A stretch of DNA of 58,025 nucleotides from positions 1-58,025 of the forward strand of contig JBBHKE010002931.1 of assembly GCA_037447655.1 (NCBI GenBank), in the 5' to 3' direction. Numbering within the stretch: the first letter of the stretch is position 1; every line of letters begins with the position of its first letter. Under the pieces are notes generated by a model that was not told the origin of the DNA, ran no database searches, and saw only the letters and a list, made by a program, of their open reading frames with translations. Positions 41,346 to 53,159 of this stretch are shown here, in pieces. The position numbers and the translations under genes are program-made. The DNA is from Zygnema cylindricum (Eukaryota > Streptophyta > Zygnematophyceae > Zygnematales > Zygnemataceae).

Positions 41346-42292
41346 GATGTCTATTGATCTGACCCTTATTTGACCGAAGTTCGGTTACCTAAGTGCACTC
41401 CGCCGTATAGTGTCTTGGTTTTCTTACAAAAATAACACAAACCCTTAAGAGCCTGTGGTCTAAACTCATTAGTTTGATTTTTTTGCTCTTTTTTCTATAA
41501 TTTATTATTGATTTTTTAGACTCGTTTCTCTTATCTGTCTTGGTTACCAAGGCTTACCCACTCTTTCTTCCGCTTAGGATCTCTATTCTATTCTCTCTAA
41601 CGAAAATCATCATTACTATTACAATCCATATCCATCTTAAGTCTGACAAGTCTTACACATGGTTGACTATATTTTCGAACTCATCTGGTAACTTTATGAG
41701 TAAACAATTAACCTTTTTTTTTCAGTTTCTAATTTTACAACACTTTTTAGATCTATGAAAAGTGTTGCAAGCTTATAACTAAAATCTAACATTTTCTCCT
41801 CTTTGTATTGATATGCATTTTTTTTTGGTCTGCTAATTACTATTGCTAAATCGTACCACTTCGGTACATGTCTTTGAGAGCCACATATAGATCGGATGCT
41901 TTTTCTATTTCCAAATGAGGAGATGCAAGTCTTTGAGTAAGATGATAGAGGATGAAATGCTTTGCCGCCAAATTGTTATAGTCCCAAGTATCAATGTCAT
42001 TCTTTTCATTTCTTGGAATAGGTGACATGAATGCTGAACCGGTTGCTATATGTGTGATCGTCTTTTACTATTTTTTTTTGTCAACCAGCTCGTGTTTTTT
42101 TGTCTCCTCCGTTGGTGATGGATCTGCATCTCTGGTGAATATGCTTCTTCTAACCTTAAAGGGATGCCCAGATCGGATGGACGCCTCACCCGTCCACGGA
42201 CAATTCTCCAAAAAAAAATTTCACATAGAGCTTGAGTTATCATACTATCCTACTATATGAAGCGAGTTCCATTAAAAATGGCCACCGTATAG
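41346..42292 (-). pseudogene. Element E gag
   Basis: After the primer-binding site the minus strand reads VAIFNGTRFI (near 42285-42255), then a basic stretch and a UBN2-type frame at 42028-41846 (DTWDYNNLAAKHFILYHLTQRL, EIEKASDLYVALKDMY). A knuckle remnant near 41445-41405 reads CYFCKKTKTLYGG, lacking the His and last Cys. Stops and frameshifts are frequent. Confidence 0.66.
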
Positions 42293-42307
42293 GGTGGGCC
42301 CATAACT
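42293..42307 (-). promoter_or_regulatory. Primer-binding site of element E, half-tRNA type
   Basis: On the minus strand AGTTATGGGCCCACC directly follows the LTR end. GTTATGGGCCCACC is a full match to the complement of the initiator tRNA-Met anticodon arm. Confidence 0.7.
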
Positions 42308-43367
42308 TTATATTCCCAAACTTGCACAGGTTCTTAGAATGGGAAGCTCACACAAAGCAATTAAATTAACACTTACCCCTTAGTTGTTAAAAAAAAATAA
42401 CTGCCAGTTTGGCAAACAAAAACTTTGACCACTTTTAACCTTGTGAAGACAAGACTCTACTAAGGGGATAACAAAAAGAATCTTTGAATTTTCTCTTATA
42501 AATAGTAAGTTATGTAGGTCAAAATTGACTTTTTCTACAAAAGCACTTTAGGAGAAGGCGCTACCTACCAAATTTTTTAAGTCCTAAATCCTTTCAAAAC
42601 CCTTAACTACTAGAGTACAGCACCAATCAAAATATAATGTTGTATAAAAAGGAGCAAGTATCGGAGTATTTTTTATACGACCATTTTACGGCATGGCCAA
42701 AATGTCGATGTTTGCTATATCATGATTTGTTCATATATTCTCCAAAAATGCCTCACGCCAATGATATTCTATTAGGTGTCGGTTGACGTGGCGGTGACAA
42801 ATAACAGTCAAAACGCCTATTCCACGATCTTAGCACTTATCGTGGCTGTTCGATCATAACCAGCTTTCAACTCTAACCGTTCAAAATAAAAGCGAAGTAT
42901 TTGTTTCGCATTCGAAACAAATGCACGGTATTTGTTTCTCGTAGTACCATAAGTCGTTTTTATACTCTAACTGTGTTTATGTGCCACAAGTCTATTCGCG
43001 TCGTTAAATGAATTTATCTATGAGTACATCTTTAGATATTTAACGAACTTTATATACCTAAGCACTAGTCCTAGACTATAGGACAAAGCTAACGACTAGT
43101 GTTGATTTTGACGAACGGTAAGTACTAAGATCAAATTTTGGGTCTGTCAAGTATATTTTGGTAAACTAACCAAAAAACTACTACTTGTCTCTCTGTCTCG
43201 GAATATAGGCAGCGTTTGCTCTAACTCTCTCTCTCTAACCTTTAGTGACTGCGACAAGTATGGGAGTTGAATAGAGGAGTTAGAGGCAAACTGCGTCTGC
43301 TTATTTTCTACATTTTATTTTACATTTTCAGATCGAGAAAATACTAAAAGAACCATTAATTTTTACA
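42308..43367 (-). repeat. 5' LTR of element E
   Basis: In element orientation it begins TGTAAAAATTAATGG at 43367. It resembles 1-875 over much of its length. It has TATATAAAG on the minus strand (43048-43056) and an antisense tRNA-like block at 43068-43150. Confidence 0.75.
43068..43150 (+). other. tRNA-like block in the E LTR
   Basis: Homologous to 598-681: GGACAAAGCTA and a T-arm-like ACTAAGATCAAATTTTGGG (box-B-like GATCAAATT). It is more degraded than the copy at 598-681. Antisense to E, about 15 bases upstream of its TATA box. Confidence 0.4.
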
Positions 43368-43462
43368 TGTGTCAGTTAATTATTCATGTTCGCTTTTTGT
43401 TAGACTGGAATCGAACTTCCACTTAGGAGCCTTAGGACTGTCATGCCGAATCGTGTCAATAG

Positions 43463-43690
43463 CTCGCACGCATGATACTATCCTCGCACGCGCGATATTT
43501 GGAGCGCGGGCACGATATTACGCACGCACGCGCGATATTTCTCATGCACGCGCGGTATTTTTCACGCACGCACAGTATTTCTCACGCACGCGCGGTATTT
43601 CACATGCACGCACGGTTTAAGGCACGCACGCGCGATTTAAGGCATCAACGCACGATTTTGGCACGCGTGCATAATTTTCGTTCGCACGTG
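43463..43690. repeat. CG-rich tandem repeat in the X LTR
   Basis: About ten degenerate copies of a roughly 20-22 bp unit (CACGCACGCGCGATATTTCT and variants). It is unusually CpG-rich for this AT-rich window. Open frames across it (43369-43729) are repeat translations. Confidence 0.85.
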
Positions 43691-44599
43691 CAATTTCACG
43701 CCGGTTCAACTATTTATATGTTTCGGTGAAAATTACTAATTTCGTGCTAAACGTTTCGTTTCGTGCGTAAGTGCACATTTTTCGAGTATTTCGTGCGATA
43801 ATTTTTTAATTCGTGCGTAGCTACTACGATTTTCAAGTATGGATATAAAGTATTGTTTCGAGGCGCATCACGATTTCTCAATGACGCTTCGATACTCTAT
43901 TTATTTTTGTATTTAAGTCGCGAACCCATGTAGGTTCGCGCGCTCATGTAGTTAGGGAGGGTTTTTACCCTCGAACGGTATATTTTGTTATGTGTACGTC
44001 AAACGATGTTAGACGCTTATTGGCCAACATTTTAAGTAGTCTCATGCATGTAAAGTAGACTAGACGTAGGCTAATTTTGCTTAGGCCTATCGTAGCTCTT
44101 ACTAAGCCTAATTGTAAGACTAAGAGAATTTAGCTTTTGGACGAGAATTTTCTCTTAGCATCGGAGCTTTTCTCTTGCTCTCTCTCTCACCGCTTGCTCA
44201 TGCTTTCTCTTTTTTATTGCTAGCTAGCTATTGTGGCTAGATAGGTCAAGAATATTTGCCTTTGTTTCTGCCTCGTTTTTAATCCACACGGCTTCGACCA
44301 AGTTTGGAAGGTTTCCCTCCAAAGTTGTTTTTTTGGCGATTGGTGGAGTGGAAGCTTGAGGGGTGGCATTTTTTGTCAAACTGTGCCATTCTCCGGACAG
44401 CTGGACGGTTTGTTTGCGTGTATTTATGTGTGAGCCATTTCGGTTTTTTTGGGAAAGTGTCATTTTTGGTTAATTCTGATTTTCTTGATTTTGGTTGGAA
44501 AGATTATTTTGCTTCGTTGCTTTTCTTTGAGATAACTCTTGTAGAGAATACGTGGAAGACGCGAGCCTAGTTGCTACCTCGTGGCTTAGTATTCTTGTC

Positions 44600-46540
44600 C
44601 AAAAGGTCTAACTTTTCAAAAGCACATATTTTAAAAATTTTATTTTTTAAAATAAATTACAAATATAAATAAAAAAATATTACCTTTCAAATTCAATTTT
44701 TATTCTTGTTTTTGTCTTTCTATTTTCTTTCCACTTTATCTTTTGTTTTCAGTTTTGCTTTTCAGTTTTGTGTGAGAACAAAAATCTCAAAGAAAAAATA
44801 ATATAAAAATACACTATTTTTAATATAAAATCCATCTTTTTATTTCTATATTTTCTTCCACCTATTTTTGATTTGGTTTTTTTCCCCTTGTTTTTTCTTT
44901 CTACAAGTTTTATTCTAGTTTCCCTCTATTTTTGCTTTCGCTTTCAGTTTTGCCTTGGGAAAATATATTATAAAAATAATTTAATTTATAAATTTTATTT
45001 TATAAAAAAAAAACATAGTTTGTTTTTGTTTTTTGTTTTATTCTTTCTTGCTTACAATCTTTGTCTTTTTATCTTGTTGCCACTCTATTTCTAGCTTGCA
45101 GATTTAGGTCAGATTTTGTGTCAGATTTTTAGGGTTAATCTGCGGAATTAGGGTTTAGCCGCACATTCATTGTTTGGGCCGCAGATTTAAGGTTTGGGCA
45201 AATTTAGGGGTTTATTTCTTGGAATTTTTAACCCTATGTTAGCATATTACCATCCCTTGGTTTCAGATTTTTAATTTTTGCAGCGTGGTATTAAGGTTTG
45301 GGAAACCTTTTTGCCCAATTTTACCGAACTTTGTGTTTTATTTTGAACTTTTCTCAATATATTTTATCTTTCTTTTTTTTAGTGCAATTTTTTTTGCTGG
45401 CTAGTTGATGTATGGTTTGTGGTGGATTTGATATTCTTTTTTTTTATCCTTTGCCAAATTTAATCATTCATAAAACCTAGCAAAGTGAAAATATATATTC
45501 ATATATATTAGATATGCACGAATTATAACATATAATTACCATTGCTTTATAGTTAGATATAGCGTAGCATAGCGTTGATACGCATACCCTAGCAAGATAT
45601 TAATTGCCTGGGTGTTTATTGGTGGTCTTGGGTATGATTATTTGGAACAGAGGCGTATCACGTTTTTGAGGACTTTCCAAAATTCGACTTGCTTCAACAA
45701 AGTCCGGTTCACTTTTAGTACTCACTAGAGTATTAAAACAATTTGTAAGTATCTCGATGCCTTGCGGGTACAGGAGTGTCACAATATAGTGTGGACACAC
45801 ATATAAAGGGATCGGTGTGGATTGGTTTATTAGAAATCATTTTTTTTTAGCATTTGCATTTTTTTTGCTTTCCTTGCATGCTATTTGGCCGTGAGTGGCT
45901 TTGAGTTTCCGTGTGACTATTTGAATTGGATTTTCTTTCATAGATCTTGCCGTGGGTGGCAATGTTAGACAATTTTTTGTCTGTGTTGCTCTAGATCTGC
46001 ACTGAAGGTGTCTGGATAGTTTTTTGTTTGTTTTTATAGATCTAGCCCTTAGGCTTTGCCCATTGTTTGTAGGGTAGAGGTTTTAGTGTTTCGACTTCTT
46101 GCTAGATCTGACCACCAAGTCTTGATAGAAAACTTCGAGTGTTAGCTTGTCTTGTGTGGTTTGGCCTTCTATTTGACGCACTTCGATTAGGCCGTTTTGT
46201 TCTTTCATAGTCGTAATCGAGAGTTTTCTCTTCGTTTATGCCCATGGATTGGGCTAACTTACGTTATCAATCATGATTTACCCGCGGCGGGACAGTTTTT
46301 CGTCCACTCTATTAAGATCTTTCTAGTTTTACCAAGTTTACGAACGCACCAATTTTTGTTGCGACCTTTAGATCTTCGTCAGTTCGATCGGTATTGACCG
46401 CAATCTCACCATTATCCTCGGTTTTTTCTAGGTCATACCTAGATAAAAATCTAAGAAGACTTTTCAGAGGATACTTTTTCTCATCCTCTAACATTTCAAT
46501 TTCCGGTTAGTCCAAATTTGGAACAACCGATGTATCATCT
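44600..46540 (+). other. LTR end and leader of the left X unit, no gene seen
   Basis: T-rich DNA with low-complexity stretches (44640-45060). The LTR end and primer-binding site should lie here, perhaps near 45800 (GTGGACACACA), but I cannot fix them. It is mirrored by 48850-50700. Confidence 0.4.
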
Positions 46541-46550
46541 TTTTGACAAC

Positions 46551-47583
46551 ATGGCTTCCTCCTCAAAGATCTATAGGCAGGATGCAATTCAGTTTTTCCG
46601 GATTGAAGGATATCATGTCTTTATCTCATTTTCGCATGCTTTATGACATAGAAATGAAGGACCTAGCCTTCCGATATCAAGACCGATTCGACGTTAGAAT
46701 CGTTTTCTATCTCCTCGGTCGATACTTTCGCGGTTCGGCTATCATTTTATACACTCTAACCGTTTTCGGTCAAGTAGTACTTTTGTACCTGGCAAATGTT
46801 CCAGCAGTATTAGACATTAATTAGGATGAGCTATATCCAGCCATCTCGAGATTCCTGAACAATATGCTGTGGCTGCCCGTGCGGCAATTCCAGGTAAACC
46901 GAGAGGATTAATGTTTTTACGTGACCCGTTATTGGTCATGTTCAATCTTCTCCAAAAAGAATACTGGATACAAAATCCAGATCAAGTTAAATAGTTGATC
47001 AACTTCAAACGTAAGCCGGGTAAGACTCCCTCTGTTTTACGAGCTAGAATGAAAACCCTTCGGGAAGCATTACCAGATCTTATGTCCGATGTAAAGGCAG
47101 TCCAAAAATTCTTGGGACAGTTTCCTCCTAAATCGAAAATATTCATTCAGACTTATCTTAGTCAAACATATGACTAAAATTTACCTTTGAGCAAGCGGTT
47201 GTATATGCGGTTAGGTATGAGATGCAATCGTCGTAGTGGGATACTCATGACAATCTTGAACCTCAAAGAAACCAATTTTACCATTCCGCACCACCTCCGA
47301 GGAACCCGTGGCTTTCTAATAGGCCTCCAAATACGTCGACCATGGGAAACCGGCCATTTAATTTCGAAGATGGATTGTGTTTACGATGTGGAAACACGGG
47401 GCATGATGCCCGCATGTGCTTAGATAACTCGGCCACATGCACACATTACCAACAGAAAGGACATTACGTCCACCGTTGCCATGTTATGGACCCTAATTAT
47501 TTTTATCAGAATGAGATTCAGAACGGTGGAACGACAGAATATGTACAATGGTCTTTGCCATACCAGTATATTCAGGTTTGATT
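46551..47583 (+). pseudogene. X-family Gag, left arm
   Basis: The start is at ATG 46551 (MASSSK). A frameshift follows after about seven codons, since GRMQFSFSGLKDIMSLSHFRMLYDIEMKDLAFRYQDRF continues in another phase. After a stop at 46822: FKRKPGKTPSVLRARMKTLREALPDLMSDVKAVQKFLGQFPPK, and YLSQTYD. The C-terminal frame (47342-47579) has one intact knuckle, CLRCGNTGHDARMC, and one with Tyr at the second Cys, CTHYQQKGHYVHRC. The Gag resembles Ty3-like capsid-plus-knuckle proteins in layout, about 340 residues; family assignment is inference. Confidence 0.6.
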
Positions 47584-47604
47584 TTCGCCATGAAAATCGC
47601 AAAT

Positions 47605-47640
47605 TGCTCTTTCATCATGGCAACTATTGTGGATTGAAGC
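47605..47640. other. Spacer/axis of the inverted structure
   Basis: Recognisable arm homology ends at about 47575 and 47690. The spacer itself has a short palindrome-like pair, GCCATGAAA (about 47588) and TTTCATCATGGC (about 47611). Confidence 0.45.
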
Positions 47641-48785
47641 TGCTTTTCTCTCTCTCTCGACAAGAGATATTAGGAGTTTTTTTCTTCTCGATATTTATAG
47701 GCGGAGTGACCAGTTTCGCGAAATAGGCCGTAATTTTTATGTTTTTAATCTTATTTTGGTAAGTGAAATTAGGTTCATTCATAAAACACCGATAGACATA
47801 CTCTTTTTTTTGGTGGCAATGAGTGCAAGTGGACGCTTTTGTCAAGGCACATACCCGCATAGTGCATGGTTTTTCTACATCGAAAACACATTCGGTTTTT
47901 CAGACTAGCTCGCAGAGTTTTTACGGCTGGCTTTTTTTTGGGCCTGTTGAGTGACTATGGGATTTTAGGTTGAGGCGGAGATTGGTTAACCAATTCTCTT
48001 TGAGGAGGTTTAAGCTGCTTTTGAGCGTCCAAGTATAATGACTACATTTCATACTTTACCGCATATTGAGCTGTTTGCTCAAAGGTGAATTTGAGTCTAT
48101 ATATTTGATTGAGGTGGTTTTATGTAAACCATTTTGATACACTTGGAAATTGTCCCACAAATTATTGGACAGCCTCCGCATCCCAAATGAGGTTCGGTAA
48201 AGCCTATCGTAGAGTTTTCATTCGAGCTCGCAATGTAGGTGCAGTTTCACGCGGTCTACGCTCGAAATTCATCAACTTTTTGATCCGATCTGGATTTTGC
48301 ATCCTGCACTCTTTTTAGAGGATGTCAAACATGACTGCGAGAAGGTCCCGTAAGGGAATGGTTCTTCTCGCTTTAGCTGGGACTATCGCTCAGGCAACCA
48401 TTGCATACAGACGAGGAACCTCAATATAGCTAGATAAAACTTAACATATTAGCATCTAATACCACTGACCTTGCGGCCCGGTATAGAATATCAACCTAAC
48501 CATTGAGTTTTAGTACCCTTGCAAAGGGAGCAACGTACTTTGTGATTGTAAAAATGACATCGTACTTGCGATTATAAAGGCGAAAGCCTAACCACTTAGG
48601 TATCGACCACAAAGGGAAAACGCGACTCGTAGGTCAAACTTATTTTGATATCTGAGTGCTAGATCCCTCATATCCGTGTCATAAAGCATCCGAAAATGAA
48701 ATAAGGACATGGTGTTATTATATTTGGAAAAGCAGAATTGCATCTTACCAATAGATCCCTTTGAATAGGAAGATATATCATAAAA
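47627..48785 (-). pseudogene. X-family Gag, right arm (inverted copy)
   Basis: The minus strand repeats the left-arm gag: SKGSIGKMQFCFSKYNNTMSLFHFRMLYDTDMRDLALRYQNKFDLRVAFSLCGRYLSG at 48770-48588. The second knuckle appears as CTHCHQKKEYVYRC (about 47830-47785), with the His replaced by Glu. The initiating ATG is ATA here. The two copies differ by many substitutions, so the arms are not recent. Confidence 0.6.
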
Positions 48786-51048
48786 ATAAATATGCCCAGG
48801 TTGTGCCAAAAGTTGGGTTGGTTGTGAACTTACGAGTGTGAGGAGATGGAAAGGTTGTATGTGAAAGTTTTTTTGATCCTTTCTAGGACCTGATTAAACC
48901 GAAGATAATGATGTCGTCAATATCAAACCAGACCGAAAAACAGCAATCTGCGATATGTAACAGTATGGGTTATGGTCAAAAATTGAATAAAATCCGAAAG
49001 ATCCAATTGCAATAACGATAAACTCTACCCCTTCGGATGGATCCGAGTTCACAATCAATGTTATCTTAATCCATGGGCATAAACCGCGAGATAAACCTTG
49101 ACTACAACTGTGAAATGATCCGAACTACCCAACTGCGATGCAGCACGTGTCAAACCAATCCACACGCATCTAGTCAACAAACGCTTTTATTAACGGACTT
49201 TATGCTCAGATCTAGCAAAAAGCCAAAATACCAAAACCTCTACCTTGCAAACAATGGGGCAAGGCGGAAGGGCCAAATCTATAAAACAAGCAAACAACTA
49301 TCCAAGCACTTTTCGGTGCGGATGTACAACAGCACACACAAAAAGCGTCTATACAATGCCACCCACGGCAAGATCTAGAAAGAAATTCGATTCCAAATAG
49401 TCGCAGGAAAACCTCAAGGCCACTCACGGCTATATAGCATGCAAGGAAAGCAGGAAAAATGCAAATGCTCAAGCAAAAATGTTCATAATAAAACCAATCC
49501 ACACCGATCCCCTACACGAGTGTCCACACTATAATTGGACGCTTTTACACCCACAAGGCATAGGAATACTTACAAACATTTTTAATATTCTAGTGAGTAT
49601 TTAAATTCAAAATGACTTGTTTAGAGCAAGTCAAATTTTGCAGAGTCGTGAATGGAATCAACTCTGGTTCCAAATACTCGTGCCTATAACCACAAGTCAA
49701 CACCAAAGCAATTAGTATCCTGCTAGGGTATGCGTATCAGCGTTATGCCATGCTATACCCAACTATAAAACTGTGATAATTTTATGTTATAATTCGTGCA
49801 ACAGTAATATATTAAATATATATTTTGTTTTTTTAGGTGTTTTGAATGATTTAATTTTGTAGAAATAAAAGAAAGAAAATATCAAATCCCACAAAAACCA
49901 AACATCGACTAGATGAAATATAAGGAAAAATTACAATAAAACGTAAAATACAATAAAATTAGGTCAGACGTTTCCCAAACCATAATTCTCCGCAGCAAAT
50001 ACCAAGAATCTACGACCCAAAAATAGTATGATATTGACTTAAGGTTAAGAATCACAAAAAATAAACCCTAAATCTGCACAATACCATAATTTTAATCTGC
50101 ACCTAAACCCTAATTTTGTAGATTAACCCTAATTCTGCAGCAAAATTTAGGTGAAATCTACACCTAAGAAATTGGGTGGCAACAAGATAGAAGACAAGGA
50201 TTTAAAGCAAAAAAAAAAACAACAAATTTTTTTTTTTTTTATTTATAAAATAAAATTTGTATCTTTAATAATTTTTTTTAAAAAAATTTAGCCTTTTGGA
50301 CAAGAATACTAAGCAAAGAGGTAGCCACTAGGCTCTTTAGTCTTTGTCAAATTTTTAACAAGAGTTATCTCAGCATGGCAACAAAGCAAAAAATATTTTT
50401 AACCAAAACTACTGAAAATCTAATTTAGGCTAAAAAAATACACTCTTTCTAAGCAAACCAAAAAACAAACAAACCACATAAACACAACGAAACCGTTAAA
50501 CTGCCCGAAGAAGGGACAGCAAGATCCAGATGTGTTTCCCTACGGTCTCCACTCCAACACCTTTACCTAATGACAAAGCTTGAAGGTAAACCTTTTGGAC
50601 GTGACCTAATACCGAATGGATTAAAAACTTGGGTAAAAAAACGAGGGCAAATATTCTTAACCTATCTAGCTTCTATGGCTTGTTAGCAATAAAAAAGAGA
50701 TAGCTTGATCAATCAGTTAGACAGAGTAAAAGAAAGCTCCGTCGCCAAGAAAAAATTCTTGTCCAAAAGCTAAATTTTTTTAGTCTAAGAATTAGCCTAA
50801 GTAGGGACTAAGCTACGCCTAGCGCGAATCTAGCCTAAAACTAATCTACTTTGCATAAATGAAACTACTTAAGATGTTGGCCAATAGGCGGTCAACATCG
50901 TCCACGGTAGGTCAAACAAAATTCACTGTCCAAAGGTAATAACCCTCTCTAACTACATGTATGCGCAAACCTACATAGGTTCGCGACTTAAACCAATCAA
51001 GGTATATCGAAGCGTCGATAGTACTCCTGAAAATCGCGATAGCCAAAC

Positions 51049-52150
51049 TGCTATTAGTTGGAGAGAAGAGTTTTATACATACTATTACTCATGACTGGTT
51101 TAGATACTCTTGAGTCTTTTTTTTTGAAAAATAAATATGAAGCACCGACTTATTTCAAATAGTATAAAGCATGGAGTGTGAAGCTCAATGAGACACCTAT
51201 AAAGAGAGTGAGGAGTGATAATGGAGGAGAAAACACTTTTAATCAGTTTGAGGATTTTTTGGAAGAGGAATGGGTTTAACACCAAAAGACTGTCTCTAAG
51301 AATTTTGAACAAAACAATGTAGCCGAGATATTAAATCAAATATTACGTGATAGTGCTCGTAGCATGCTAATTGATAAAAAGATAAAAAAACGCTTCATGG
51401 CAAAAGCTATGAACTGTGTTAATTATCTTAAAAATAAAGTTTTGACCTTCGCAATGAAAGGTCAAACACCCTATGAAAGATAAACCGGGAGAAACTGGAT
51501 ATCTCACACTTAAATTGTTCGGCAGTCAAGTTTTTGGTCTAAGTGCAAAAATGTCTGATAAAAAGTTAGATGCAAGAGAAAAATCAGGGTACTTACTTGG
51601 ATATGGTGAAATGTAAAGAGATATAGAGTTAATGATCTCGAGAAATAATACTTAGTTGGATATGGTGAAATGTAAAGAGATATAGAGTTTATAATTTCGA
51701 GAAATAAAACATCATCCTAGTGAATCACTTGGTAGTTATGGATGAAAAAAATCAACTTTTTTTCAACAGAACTTTGCAGATTAAGGGAAAAATTAGACCA
51801 ATAATGACTTTTTTTTGGAGCCACAGATTTCAGTTCAAACCGAGAAATAAGACAAAGAAAGACCACAAATAGACGATGAACGGCCAGGGATGGATTCCAC
51901 AAATAAGGGAGAACATGAAATCATTTCGAAAAATCGGAAATTACCCTCTATTCCAACATCAAATTTTGAAGAAGGAAGGAAAAGCAGCATACGACTTCAA
52001 GAAAGACAAATGAATAACAAGGTAACAAATCTGTCACATTTGAGTGAACCGCAAACTTATTTGGAAGTAATTAATAGTCTGAAAATGAGTAGATGGGTGA
52101 CAACCATTACTGATAAAATTGCTTTTATTATACGAACAAACACAATTGTG
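51049..52150 (+). pseudogene. Copia Pol fragment H (integrase to RT start)
   Basis: TDDWFRYS-like (here ITHDWFRYS) and the RSDNGGE motif with EENTFNQFEDFLEEE near 51220-51265 are integrase core. EQNNVAEILNQILRD, MAKAMNCVNYLKNKVL and ERYKPGETG-like pieces follow, and a duplicated C-terminal VGYGEM.RDIEF segment. The end is a linker and RT start with NKVTNLSHLSEPQTYLEVINSLKMSRWVTTITDKI (52013-52128). The homology stops about 52150. It begins immediately at the end of the X inverted structure. Confidence 0.7.
51595..51715. repeat. 59-bp tandem duplication in fragment H
   Basis: TTGGATATGGTGAAATGTAA recurs with a period of 59 bases (51598 and 51657), each followed by AGAGATATAGAGTT and a diverged tail. 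It duplicates the integrase C-terminal motif. Confidence 0.75.
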
Positions 52151-52398
52151 TTGCGAATTTTGAAGCTTTTCTATCTTGGAGCTACTTTCCAGTTGCCTTA
52201 TTACGATTCCTGTCGATTGATCATTGTTAATGTTAAAGTTCAATCTGGTTCTGGGATAACTCATGTTCAATGTTTTGGTTTTAATCTCTTTTTTGGTCTC
52301 AGCGTGAATCATGTGTCTTTCTCTATGTTTGACATATATGCTTAGAAGTTTGTTGGTAAGTTTGTTGGTTGGTTCACGTTCGAACATTTTTTTTTTAC
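52151..52398. other. Unassigned stretch
   Basis: T-rich sequence after the end of copia homology. I see no gene or repeat here. Confidence 0.3.
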
Positions 52399-53118
52399 TT
52401 AAGCCTGATTCGTTCTTTTTAGAGTTGTGAAATCTTTTTTTGTTTCTTCAACTGTGTCCACCAGTGCGCCATGAGAGAGATTCGAGTTGGAGTTGGCCTT
52501 TGCAGGTCTGCTAATTACGGCTCTTTTTTGCCCCCTTGTGATTTTCGATAAGCACACTATTATGTTTTCAGCATCACTATTGATTCTCATACTGCTTCCC
52601 AACCTCTCTTTGATTTCTGTAAGGTCTTCGTCTGTTTGAGTTTGCCCACCATCGCTTCTGTTGCATGATGATTAGAGTCTTTAGATCTACTCACCTGTGG
52701 TTTTTTTTTAACAAACTTCACTTTCTCTATCCTTGTTTTGTGCAACTTACCTATAGTCTGATCTTTGCTGCCTATATTTTTGTGCATATTTGCCCCTCTC
52801 GAATTTTTGCCACTTCATCAAATCTCGCCATGTGTTGATCTTTAACGTTTATGCTACTTGAACCGATTTCCATGTAAGGCATCGAGCGTTTCCTAACTCT
52901 TTCTTAACTCTAAATTTCCTAATATTTTTCATTTTTGTGGTTGATATTGTTTCCAGCTGCAAATATAGAGCTCTCAGAGTGGGTTCGTGATTCATTATGA
53001 TTTTCGTCTCATCAGCTTTCACATTGTTTGCATCCGCAAAAACCGGACGCTCCTTAGCTCGAGTTACAATTCCTATGCAGTTCTTCTCTTCAAGGTCGCC
53101 TCTGCAGGACACCTCCAC
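52399..53118 (-). pseudogene. Unidentified minus-strand coding-like region
   Basis: Three adjacent minus-strand frames (53118-52849, 52787-52587, 52602-52399) have ordinary protein-like composition, charged and lysine-rich. Examples are VEVSCRGDLEEKNCIGIVTR, KKKPQVSRSKDSNHHATEAM and SKITRGQKRAVISRPAKAN. The last two overlap and could be one frame with a single shift. I do not recognise a family; a decayed host gene or retroelement ORF are both possible. No start signal or intron borders are convincing. Confidence 0.25.
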
Positions 53119-53159
53119 AATTGATAATTCGATCTTTCAAACTTATCAAAGGCGCCAAG

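Larger units (their letters stand above)
38874..43367 (-). mobile_element. Element E: copia element missing RNase H and 3' LTR
   Basis: On the minus strand a 5' LTR (42308-43367), half-tRNA primer-binding site, gag, protease, integrase and RT follow in order. The sequence is cut at 38874, where the 3' LTR of F ends, so the RT thumb, RNase H and 3' LTR of E are lost. Integrase and linker sequences differ clearly from A, C and F. Confidence 0.82.
43439..51048. mobile_element. X-family inverted-repeat structure: two gag units tail to tail
   Basis: The left unit starts TGTCATGCCGAATC at 43439, like the X LTR. Sequence from about 43870 to 47575 is repeated in reverse complement from about 51045 to 47690. 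Matched landmarks: 43915-43950 with 50965-50995, GGCCAACAT at 44023 with ATGTTGGCC at 50874, 45569-45592 with 49722-49745, 46230-46250 with 49065-49085, and the gag sequences. Arms are about 3.4-3.7 kb, with a spacer of about 115 bases near 47576-47690. Each arm has an LTR-like outer part, a leader and one gag; no protease, RT, RNase H or integrase belongs to it. Confidence 0.75.

Noticed and set aside
43463-43690. CRISPR-like array
   Set aside because: The units are adjacent and degenerate with no unique spacers, in a plant LTR.
43369-43729. Two overlapping open frames rich in Ala-Arg-His repeats
   Set aside because: They are translations of the CG-rich tandem repeat in the X LTR and have no independent support.
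46312-46494. Minus-strand open frame overlapping the X leader
   Set aside because: No counterpart in the inverted arm and no known motif.
43439-51048. DNA transposon with long terminal inverted repeats
   Set aside because: No transposase, and the outer end matches an LTR (TGTCATGCC) that also occurs as a solo insertion. The right outer end is truncated. Not fully excluded.
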